Below, in pieces: positions 31,950-40,583 of a stretch of DNA of 64,000 bases (its first letter is position 1; every line of letters begins with the position of its first letter). Origin of the DNA: Sulfurovum sp. (GTDB lineage Bacteria > Campylobacterota > Campylobacteria > Campylobacterales > Sulfurovaceae). The translations under genes were made by a program, and so were the position numbers. Location of the stretch: NCBI GenBank assembly GCA_030949325.1, contig JAUZSQ010000104.1, forward strand, positions 18,827 to 82,826, written 5' to 3'. The notes beneath the pieces are model-generated. The model searched no databases and was not told the DNA's origin. It was given only the letters and a program-made list of their open reading frames with translations.

Positions 31950-32070
31950 CAATACCTTAGCCAATTTGTATTTTTACTAAAAAATAGCTATTTTCTTCTT
32001 CTCTAACCCTCCTATTTACGGGGTTTGAACTTTTCAAAATATGCTCATTTTCATTTTGGCGAAGGTATTG
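31950..32070. mobile_element. MITE-like 121-bp element with IS4-like termini
   Basis: CAATACCTTAGCCAA at the left end and TTTTGGCGAAGGTATTG at the right end (inverted), no ORF; termini match the IS at 27704-29167. No target duplication seen. Confidence 0.5.
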
Positions 32071-32074
32071 TTCC

Positions 32075-32692
32075 TTACTTTGATAATCTATTCATTGTAC
32101 TTTCCTCTCCCATAAGCCTTGGCTTATAGTTTATGAGAAAATCCCCTTTTCCTTTTCCTTTTGCAAAACTACTTCTATAACCCAAACCTTCTAGTATGAA
32201 TCTTGTGTGACTCCTAGCTTCTTCATTACTCCATTGCTCATATTCTATTCTGTAAAGAGCAGAATAAATTTGTGCACGACCTGTTCCATGATAACAGTGT
32301 ATTAATACTGGATAATTTGATATATCATCAAGAGCTTCAAAAAATTTAACTAAAGTCTCTTTAGTTGGTACTTGTAAAGAAGGTATTCGTATATGTTTTA
32401 CCTTTTTATCATACTTCTTATTATAAGCTAAAATAGCCTCATCTTCTAAAAGAATATCATTGATAAATGCTGGGTTCAAGTTATCTTGAATATGTGGATT
32501 AAGTAAATTAATAACAGTATTTATTTTATTTTCTTCTAGGTAATACCCCAATTTATTTGGGTCTATAAGACCAGACTTATAAACTTTATTTTCTGTAATC
32601 GTTTTAAAGTTAAAATTATATTCTATCATCCAGATATAATATATTAGGCTAATCGCTACCCCACTTAACAGTATTTTTAAAACATTTTTCAT
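32075..32692 (-). CDS. Dual-specificity/tyrosine phosphatase-like protein, membrane-anchored
   Basis: N-terminal TM, VLIHCYHGTGRAQIYSALYR = HCx5R phosphatase signature. Confidence 0.8.
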   Translation of the reverse strand: MKNVLKILLSGVAISLIYYIWMIEYNFNFKTITENKVYKSGLIDPNKLGYYLEENKINTVINLLNPHIQDNLNPAFINDILLEDEAILAYNKKYDKKVKHIRIPSLQVPTKETLVKFFEALDDISNYPVLIHCYHGTGRAQIYSALYRIEYEQWSNEEARSHTRFILEGLGYRSSFAKGKGKGDFLINYKPRLMGEESTMNRLSK

Positions 32693-32778
32693 GACTATCC
32701 TTATATTATAACTCTAAGATTATATCCAAAAATACTTTCAGTTACATCTATAATGTCAGCAATTCTAACTCACTATAA

Positions 32779-34030
32779 TGTACCCCATAACCAGCACCAA
32801 AAAAAGTAAATCATTATTCCAAAAAAGCAATAAAATGCTAAAATATAAATAATAAAGCAAGGGGTATAAAATGAGTAGAAAAAGAAAAACATATAGTGCA
32901 GAGTATAAAGCCAAATTAGTAGTGGAAGTTCTGAGAGAAGAAAAGACCCTCAATGAGATAGCCAGTAGTTATGAAGTTTTACCCAAGAGTCTCCAAAATT
33001 GGAAAAAGCAATTTTTAGAAAATGCTTCACTAGCATTTGATAAGAGTGCAATAGTTAAAGAGTATAAAGAGCAGATTGAAACTCTTGAAAGAGAGAAAGA
33101 TGCTACATCAAAAAAGCTAGGTGAAGTGATAGTAGAGAGAGACTTTGTTGTGGGAAACTCGGCGTTCACCCTAACGGCTTCACTTTAAAAGTAGAAAAGA
33201 ACTACTAGAGACTGGGCTTAAAATATCCAAAAATACACAACTAAAACTATTGAGTATTCCTAAGAGTTCAAGCTATTATAAAGCAGTAGTACCATTCAGT
33301 AGTGATGTAGATCAAGAGATACTCAATGTGATAGATAAAATCTATACAAAGTATCCTTATTATGGACATAGAAGAGTGCATAAACTGTTAGAGAGATTTG
33401 GCTTTAATATAGGACGAAAGAAGGTCAGGACTGCGATGAAGCTCATGGGTATCATCGCCTTATATCCGAAGCCTAAGACAACCATAGCCAATAAAGAGCA
33501 TCAGAAATATCCATATTTATTGAAGGCATTTAAGAATGATAAAAATCAAGTGGTTATTGATAAACCCAATCAAGTTTGGGTACCGATATTACCTATATCA
33601 AATTGGACAAAGGCTTTGTCTATTTGGCTGCAGTCATTGATTGGAACACCAAAAAGATACTCTCTTGGAAGCTCTCAAATACGATGGATGTATCACTCAC
33701 AACTGGGGTACTGAAAGAAGCCTTGGAGCAGTATGATAAACCTGAGATATTTAACACAGACCAAGGTTCTCAATATACAGCAAAAGAGCATATTCAAATA
33801 TTAGTTGATAACAATATTTCTATTTCAATGGATGGAAAAGGAAGAGCGACTGACAATATTGTAATTGAACGATTTTGGAGGTCACTTAAATATGAAGATG
33901 TTTATCCTCAAAGCTACTCGACCATCAAAGAAGCTAGAACAGGGATAGGAAAGTATATCAATATTTACAACACAGAAAGACTTCATCAAACTTTGGACTA
34001 TGCTACTCCTGATGAAATGTATTTTAAAGG
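32779..34030 (+). mobile_element. IS3-type insertion sequence, copy C (least degenerate), right end missing
   Basis: Left end TGTACCCCATAACCAGCACC; orfA 32871-33188, orfB 33250-33714/33576-34082 with TDITYIKL, FNTDQGSQYT, IVIERFWRSLKYEDVY; ends at TTTTAAAGG where the next IS begins. Confidence 0.9.
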
Positions 34031-35429
34031 CATACCTTTCTACACAACTAACTCAAAAGAAAAAGTGCTATTATTCAAGTAAAAGAAAAGACATGAATCA
34101 AAGACTAAAAAAAGATATCAGAAGTTAGTAAGAGGTGAGATGAATACAAAACATAGAAGCCAAAGTGGAATGAACCTAGTATTAGAGACTGATGGATGGA
34201 GTCAAGTTCAAGCGTCATGGCGATTTTATAATAATGAAGAAGTAACAATTCCCTCACTCAATGACCCCATCATAGAAGAAGTGGTAGAGCAAAGTAACAA
34301 AAGAGCAGGTAACTATACCTTGGTAGCCTATGATTGGTCACATTTAGACTATAAAAAGCATACAAAGAAACAGGAACTTGTGACTAAGAATAAGAAAGGG
34401 AATGCGAAACAGATAGGATATGATTTGCAAGGTTCATTGGCAATGGATGAGAAAGGAAATCCTTTGGGTGCCTTAGCCCAAAACTTGGCAACAAGTGAGA
34501 AGATATACTCCACTTATGATAGCAATATTGATACAGACTTGACGCATTTAGAGGAGTTGATTCAAAGAACTAAATACATACGAGAAAATTATAAGTTTGA
34601 AAAAGAGTTGGTTGATATTATTGACCGAGAAGGAGATAGTGTAGCCTTAATGAGAGAGTATGAAGCCAATGGTTGGTGCTATCTGATTCGAGCTAAATCA
34701 AATCACAAAGTTTACCTGCCTGACGAGGATAGAGAGGTAAAACAAGGAGATTTGGCAAAAGAATTAACGCTAGGAAGCTACCTTAAAACCATTAAATATA
34801 AAGTGGATAAAAAGATGCAAAAGGTGAAGATATTTGTCAATGAAATAGAGGTAAATATAAAAAGAGATGCCACGAAATCGGTACTTGGCGAGGACGGTAA
34901 GCGAAAAACTATCTTCACAGAAGGAAAAAGTATTAAGGCAAGGTTTGTGGTGGAGAGATTGGTTGATGAAGACAATAATATTGTTGCCCAATGGATGCTT
35001 TTGAGTAATGTCCCCAAAAAGGTAACAGCCACAACTATTGGTACTTGGTATTATCATAGATGGAAAATAGAAAGCTATTTTAAACTTTTAAAATCTTCTG
35101 GATTTAATCTTGAAAGTTGGCAACAAGAAACTCCAATGGCTCTGTTTAGAAGACTTCTTGTGGTCTCCTATGCTACATTGTTTGTTTGGAAGATTGAGCG
35201 TTCGGAAGAAAAAAATGCTCCTGCTGTTAGAAAGTTTTTAGTGCAACTCTCAGGACGACTTATTGAAAAGAACAAAGAATTTACAACACCTGCTTTACTA
35301 TCAGGTCTTTGGGTTTTTATGAAGATGATGAATGTTTTAAAGATCTACGATGTTGAATCTCTTTTTGCCTTTAAAGAGCAAATCGGGGATATGATGGGCA
35401 TGGAACTTTGAGTTGTGTAGAAAGGTATG
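34031..35429 (+). mobile_element. IS4-family insertion sequence with intact transposase
   Basis: Inverted ends CATACCTTTCTACACAACT / AGTTGTGTAGAAAGGTATG; 423-aa ORF 34140-35411 with YYHRWKIESYFKLLK (Y-x2-R-x3-E-x6-K). Confidence 0.93.
34140..35411 (+). CDS. IS4 family transposase
   Basis: 423 aa, YREK signature, IVDREGDS and WMLLSNVP motifs. Confidence 0.92.
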   Translation: MNTKHRSQSGMNLVLETDGWSQVQASWRFYNNEEVTIPSLNDPIIEEVVEQSNKRAGNYTLVAYDWSHLDYKKHTKKQELVTKNKKGNAKQIGYDLQGSLAMDEKGNPLGALAQNLATSEKIYSTYDSNIDTDLTHLEELIQRTKYIRENYKFEKELVDIIDREGDSVALMREYEANGWCYLIRAKSNHKVYLPDEDREVKQGDLAKELTLGSYLKTIKYKVDKKMQKVKIFVNEIEVNIKRDATKSVLGEDGKRKTIFTEGKSIKARFVVERLVDEDNNIVAQWMLLSNVPKKVTATTIGTWYYHRWKIESYFKLLKSSGFNLESWQQETPMALFRRLLVVSYATLFVWKIERSEEKNAPAVRKFLVQLSGRLIEKNKEFTTPALLSGLWVFMKMMNVLKIYDVESLFAFKEQIGDMMGMEL

Positions 35430-35590
35430 GTTAATGGTCATAATGGGTTAGTTGTAACTCTACGAAATAAAAATTAGATATGAGACAAGGGAAGTTAGGG
35501 AAATTATAGATGTATTTTATTTTGAGGGAGTGCGAAGGCTACGACGCAGAGCCGTTTCTTCGGCGATAAGAAGGAGCGAAGCGACTTCCC

Positions 35591-35612
35591 TAGTCTAGTC
35601 TAGTCTAGTTAG
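35591..35612. repeat. Short tandem repeat (TAGTC)n
   Basis: tagtctagtctagtctagttag. Confidence 0.7.
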
Positions 35613-35734
35613 GCTATCACAACATAATAATCATCAAACTTATGCTCAAACTACCTAAGATACAGGATATTTCACAACAAAAGTTATAGTATTATTTCAT
35701 TGGGATAGCCTTATCAAAAGTTGTTGGGATTGAT

Positions 35735-36211
35735 TTAGTACACATGCTTCTTATCCAGTGTAAGATTTCTAGCTTTCATCAATCGATGTAAAATCTTATT
35801 AGTATTGGTTTCTTCTGCTATTCTTTTTTCTTTTTGGATGATTTGCTCAAAATACTCTTGTGAGCATGATTTTTTTCTCAAATTATTAATATCTACTTTT
35901 ATATTTCTATTCTTTCCTTTGAGTATTACAGCATAATTTATAAGTTTTTTTCTAAGTATATTTTTCATGCTAATATTTTCTTTGTTTAAGTCGTATATTT
36001 TTTTACTTGAATAGTTGAAGTAGTCCCACCAAGCCGTTATACATTTCTCTTTAGGTGTTTTAGTTTTACTCAGTCTTCTAAAGGCTGATGCTGTTTCTGC
36101 ACCAAGGGAGGATACAGCTTTACCCATGCTATCATATATCATTTCACTTGTTAACATCGTTTGTGCATTTAGCATAGAGGCTAAAATTAGGGGGATTAGG
36201 TAGTATTTCAT
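35735..36211 (-). CDS. Secreted hypothetical protein
   Basis: 158 aa with N-terminal signal peptide MKYYLIPLILASMLNAQ. Confidence 0.6.
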   Translation of the reverse strand: MKYYLIPLILASMLNAQTMLTSEMIYDSMGKAVSSLGAETASAFRRLSKTKTPKEKCITAWWDYFNYSSKKIYDLNKENISMKNILRKKLINYAVILKGKNRNIKVDINNLRKKSCSQEYFEQIIQKEKRIAEETNTNKILHRLMKARNLTLDKKHVY

Positions 36212-36225
36212 TTTTTTCCTTTTAT

Positions 36226-36648
36226 TTATCTTTTTTGCTGAAAGGGAATAGACTTCTTTATATCTTCTTGAACCTTATCCATGATAGTTGGGAATATAAA
36301 GAATATGACAATGATTATAAATCCAATAGGTACAATGACTTTATTCATAAAAGCTTTTTCTATAGGCTGTGGTGATAGCTCTCCACAATGTGGGCAGTTT
36401 TCTGCATTTATAGATATATTTTGCTTACAGGTTCTACATTCCATAATTCTCTTATTTTTTTCAACAGGCTTATCTACTTTCTCTATCTTTTTCTCATAGG
36501 GTATTTTATTACCCTTGTATGTAGTTATTTTATTGACTCTACTTTGTTTATATTTCTTTTTATTTGGCTTCCTTATAAGATAGGTACACTTATCACACAT
36601 AGATTCATTATAAGTAATATTTTTACAGTTTGGACATGTTATTGACAT
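36226..36648 (-). CDS. Double zinc-ribbon membrane protein
   Basis: CPNCKNITYNESMCDKC and CRTCKQNISINAENCPHCGE, C-terminal TM. Confidence 0.75.
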   Translation of the reverse strand: MSITCPNCKNITYNESMCDKCTYLIRKPNKKKYKQSRVNKITTYKGNKIPYEKKIEKVDKPVEKNKRIMECRTCKQNISINAENCPHCGELSPQPIEKAFMNKVIVPIGFIIIVIFFIFPTIMDKVQEDIKKSIPFQQKR

Positions 36649-36738
36649 TTATTTCACCCTATCTTTTACAAAAACTTTTACTAATATTATAATTATAATT
36701 AATGTTAGGCTCATATATAGTGCATTCATTTCTTATCC

Positions 36739-37044
36739 TTAAATTATGGACAGCTTTTTAAACTGTTCTAATCTGTCTTGAATCTGCATAAGAAAGTTTG
36801 AGGGTGCATAGTCTAACAACGTAACAATATTTTTAATATCATTGCTATGATTAAAGTTTGAGGTGTTTATCTCTATGGTATTTGTACCTTGTACGACATT
36901 ATTTTTTAGTTCAATCCCTAAATCATCAAGCGAAGTAAGGTTAAGTAGGAAGTTCTCCACATCACTTTCAATATTTTTGTATTTTTTAGAAAGTTTTTTA
37001 CATGCTTTAAGATAAAGGTCTTGTTCTACAATAGTATATGACAT
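36739..37044 (-). CDS. Hypothetical protein, possible RelE/ParE-like toxin
   Basis: 101 aa; LYLKACKKLSKKYKNIESDVENFLLNL resembles the N-terminus of RelE-like toxins; overlaps the small upstream gene. Confidence 0.35.
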   Translation of the reverse strand: MSYTIVEQDLYLKACKKLSKKYKNIESDVENFLLNLTSLDDLGIELKNNVVQGTNTIEINTSNFNHSNDIKNIVTLLDYAPSNFLMQIQDRLEQFKKLSII

Positions 37045-37271
37045 TAAAAATCAAGGGTAATATTTTTTTTGATGCCTTGTTTATTATTGGCATTATGGAT
37101 AGCTTTAGGAATTTGTTTTATATCTTGAAGTAGCTCTTTTTCATAGCTAGTGAGTTTGTTTGGAGTGGTTACAACTTGAAAATCGTTAATCATATTATCT
37201 TTTTTAAGTACATTGAGTAAATCCAAAAAAATGTTTGACTTAGAAGTGTCAATATCTATGTTTAAATGCAT
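37044..37271 (-). CDS. Small hypothetical protein, possible antitoxin
   Basis: 75 aa, directly upstream of and overlapping the putative toxin gene. Confidence 0.35.
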   Translation of the reverse strand: MHLNIDIDTSKSNIFLDLLNVLKKDNMINDFQVVTTPNKLTSYEKELLQDIKQIPKAIHNANNKQGIKKNITLDF

Positions 37272-37361
37272 GTAAAAACCCCTTTTTGAGATAAAAAATT
37301 ATAACATAATCACTAATGTTACGCACTTAAAGAAAAAAGCTATTAAATCTTCCAAGTTTTA

Positions 37362-37428
37362 GGGTAACCACAAGGGATTGCCCCTACATAAGCATGATTA
37401 GCCGTAGGGGTAGGTCTTGTGCCTACCC
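37362..37428. repeat. REP-like intergenic palindromic element
   Basis: GGGTAACCACAAGGGATTGCCCCTAC ... GTAGGGGTAGGTCTTGTGCCTACCC: two inverted arms, right arm contains GGGTAGG-TCTTGTG-CCTACCC hairpin. Confidence 0.6.
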
Positions 37429-37504
37429 TTGATATGTAATAAAACCTAAATACAACACATCCTTTTACGCTATAATTCATATTACTTAATCATAAAGGTC
37501 ACAC

Positions 37505-38716
37505 ATGGCTAGTTCTATCCTCGAAGCATTAGATATTATCGCAACTCAGATTACCCCTGTGGGGAAAGAGCTTATCCCTATCGAATTGGCATTGGGGCGT
37601 ATTAGTACTCAAGAATATATTGCCTCTTTTGATTTGCCTAGGTTTGATAATTCTGCTATGGATGGCTATGCTGTCAAGGTGGCTGATGCCCAAAGCCAAG
37701 TCTCTTGTACTGAGGTTATTTTCGCAGGAGACAATCCTACGATGACACTACAAGAGCATACTGCTATCAAGATTATGACAGGGGCTCCTATACCTAAGGG
37801 CTGTGAGGCGATTGTACCTATAGAACAAGTATCTCTCAAAGGCAGAGATATTAGCCTACCCAAAGACATCAAACTCCATGGTTTTATTCGTATAGCAGGA
37901 GAAGACATCAAAAAGGGGTCGGTATTTTTAAGAAAAGGCTCACGTATCAATGCCTATACTATTGCCTCCTTGGCCAGTCAAGGGGTGAGTCATATCGCTG
38001 TCTATAGACAAATCAAAGTCGCCGTATTTGCTACAGGTGATGAGCTACGTCCTCATTATGAAAGCATAGAACCTCATCAGCTCTATAATTCTAATAGTCC
38101 TATGTTTATGGCACGAAGCAAAGAACTAGGAGCAGATGTGAGACTCATTCAAACCTCAGCAGACAGTATTGAGGCATTACAAAGCTGTATTCATACGGTC
38201 TTGGATGCCGATATTATCATCACATCAGGAGGAGTGAGTGTAGGAGACAAAGACTTTACCAAAGAGGCATTTACCAACCTAGGTATGGAAGTACTCATTG
38301 ACAAAATCGACATTAAACCAGGGCGACCTACCATTATAGGTAAGATTGCACATACTATAGTTATCAATCTTGCAGGAAATCCTCTCGCGTCCATGATCAA
38401 CTATGAACTCTTTGTCCGTGCAGTGTTACGCAAGATGTCTGGTATACATAGCTATCATCATGGAGTCATAGAAACCAAAATGGCAGAAGACTTTTGCGTA
38501 CGAGGAGGTAAACATGCGGTGGTATTAGGAAGCTTTGATGGTCAAGCCTTTAGAGCCTTAGCTTCCCAAATGCCAGGTATGGTCTCTCCTATGGACAAGG
38601 CTGAGGGCATGGTACTCATCACCCCTGAGACAAGCATACTCAAAAAAGGCACTGGTGGTCAAAATGTTGCCTATATTATGGGAACTACAAAAAGAAGAAT
38701 CCGAAGTGTTATTTAG
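37505..38716 (+). CDS. moeA: Molybdopterin molybdenumtransferase
   Basis: 403 aa; RFDNSAMDGYAV, IMTGAPIPKG, TSGGVSVGDKDF, KPGRPTIIG, NLAGNPLASMINYELFV. Confidence 0.95.
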   Translation: MASSILEALDIIATQITPVGKELIPIELALGRISTQEYIASFDLPRFDNSAMDGYAVKVADAQSQVSCTEVIFAGDNPTMTLQEHTAIKIMTGAPIPKGCEAIVPIEQVSLKGRDISLPKDIKLHGFIRIAGEDIKKGSVFLRKGSRINAYTIASLASQGVSHIAVYRQIKVAVFATGDELRPHYESIEPHQLYNSNSPMFMARSKELGADVRLIQTSADSIEALQSCIHTVLDADIIITSGGVSVGDKDFTKEAFTNLGMEVLIDKIDIKPGRPTIIGKIAHTIVINLAGNPLASMINYELFVRAVLRKMSGIHSYHHGVIETKMAEDFCVRGGKHAVVLGSFDGQAFRALASQMPGMVSPMDKAEGMVLITPETSILKKGTGGQNVAYIMGTTKRRIRSVI

Positions 38717-38821
38717 CTATATATATCCTTAACTTATAATAATTATAAGACTTTATGTTAATTTAAGGTTGGGTGGTTATACTATCATCACCAAAACAAA
38801 TAATTAACATAAGGATTACAA

Positions 38822-39382
38822 ATGAAAAAAATATTTATTACAGCACTATTGACAACACTAGCACTATTAAACCTAGAGGCAAACAGTAACTCGGTAGAAA
38901 CATGTAAGAACTATATCAGCGAAGCAAAAAGCTTCCAATCTACTATGCACAATGACAAAATTTCTCAAGCCACCATGGTTTTATATAAAGAGAAAGTCGT
39001 AGCTCACTGTGGTAACATAGTAGCTAGTCTCCCTTACAAAAAAGAGTTTTTTGTCAAAGAGTTAGTGAAAAAAGATACGCAAACCGTAGCCCAATGTAAA
39101 TTGGCGATACAAATAGCAAAAGCCTATACCAACAACGATAAACGCTCTACCTTTATGGCACAAACACACAAAGAGAATATGATAGACAACTGTGGGAATC
39201 TCGTAGCCCAAAAAACCCCTGCTTTTTGTCTTTTTGACAAAGTAGCTGACTCAACAGATGTCCTCAAAGAAAGATGTATCACAGCCATACAAGATGCACA
39301 TAAAACAGTAGATGTAAAACAAATGCTTACACACAAAAAAGCGATTGTCTTTAACTGTGGTAAACTACACGAACAACTATAG
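38822..39382 (+). CDS. Secreted hypothetical protein with repeated CK/HCGN motifs
   Basis: 186 aa, signal peptide; repeated ...VVAHCGNIVAS, MIDNCGNLVAQ, VFNCGKLHEQ. Confidence 0.65.
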   Translation: MKKIFITALLTTLALLNLEANSNSVETCKNYISEAKSFQSTMHNDKISQATMVLYKEKVVAHCGNIVASLPYKKEFFVKELVKKDTQTVAQCKLAIQIAKAYTNNDKRSTFMAQTHKENMIDNCGNLVAQKTPAFCLFDKVADSTDVLKERCITAIQDAHKTVDVKQMLTHKKAIVFNCGKLHEQL

Positions 39383-39454
39383 GAGGCTTAGGTCTTCCAT
39401 TTAATAAAATTTTGCTATCATTACTTATCTAATCTATACACAAAGAACCTATTT

Positions 39455-40468
39455 ATGATTTTAAGTATTGAATCTAGTTGTGATGATAGCTCTATAGCCA
39501 TTACACAAATAGACAACAAAAAACTCCTCTACCACAAAAAAATCTCTCAAGAAGAAGCACACTCTTGCTATGGTGGTGTCGTGCCTGAATTGGCTTCACG
39601 ACTTCATGCTGTGGCATTGCCTGAGATACTTCAAGAGACCAAGCAGTACTTCTCCAAGCTCAAAGCCATCGCGGTGACCAATCAACCAGGGCTAAGTGTG
39701 ACACTCCTAGAAGGGATTGCTATGGCAAAGACCTTGGCAGTCTTACACGATATTCCTCTCATCCCTGTGCATCATCTCAAAGGACATATCTATTCATTAT
39801 TTATAGAAAAAGAAGTGATATTTCCTCTGTTGGTGCTTCTCATCTCTGGAGGACATACGCAAATCATACGCGTAAGAGACTTTCATCACATGGAAATACT
39901 TGCTACGAGTATTGATGATTCTGTAGGAGAAAGCTTTGATAAATGTGCCAAGATGATGGGACTAGGCTATCCTGGGGGTCCTTTGGTAGAAGCCCTTGCA
40001 CTCCAAGGTGACGAAAACCGTTTTGATTTACCTATTCCTTTGCGTCACTCACCATTAATTGCCTTTTCTCTATCAGGACTCAAAAATGCTGTACGTCTCA
40101 AAGTAGAAGCCTGTGGAGGCAAAGAAAATATGAGTCAACAAGATAGGGCTGACCTGTCTGCTTCTTTTCAAAAAGCTGTGAAGCTTCACCTCTTGCAAAA
40201 AAGTAAGAAAATATTTGCCAAAGAATCTATCAAAGATTTTGCTATTGTAGGAGGAGCCTCTGCCAACGTATACATACGTTCTGCGTATCTAACACTCTGT
40301 CAAGAATTTGACAAGAATTTACATGTAGCCCCCCTCGCCTATTGTTCTGATAATGCAGCCATGATTGGACGCTACGCCCTTGATGCCTATGCACAAAAAG
40401 CCTTTGTCAACCCCCATAAAATTGATATTATTCGTACCAAAAAACAACAAGCAGGAATGCTACTTTAG
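39455..40468 (+). CDS. tsaD: tRNA N6-adenosine threonylcarbamoyltransferase
   Basis: 337 aa; [63 protein letters not shown]. Confidence 0.95.
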   Translation: MILSIESSCDDSSIAITQIDNKKLLYHKKISQEEAHSCYGGVVPELASRLHAVALPEILQETKQYFSKLKAIAVTNQPGLSVTLLEGIAMAKTLAVLHDIPLIPVHHLKGHIYSLFIEKEVIFPLLVLLISGGHTQIIRVRDFHHMEILATSIDDSVGESFDKCAKMMGLGYPGGPLVEALALQGDENRFDLPIPLRHSPLIAFSLSGLKNAVRLKVEACGGKENMSQQDRADLSASFQKAVKLHLLQKSKKIFAKESIKDFAIVGGASANVYIRSAYLTLCQEFDKNLHVAPLAYCSDNAAMIGRYALDAYAQKAFVNPHKIDIIRTKKQQAGMLL

Positions 40469-40583
40469 GAGACAATACACACTCAACCCTCATAGCGTCA
40501 TAAATCACGCCATTTAGCCCCCTTTCTAAGCCAAATTTGGCTAAAATAGATACCTTTATAAACCACTAAATACGGAGTAACTC

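Noticed and set aside
24544-32070. A single large IS running from the left end at 24544 to the right end at 32070
   Set aside because: The outer flanks (ACCTAA and TTCCTT) are not a target duplication and the interior is a mosaic of independent elements.
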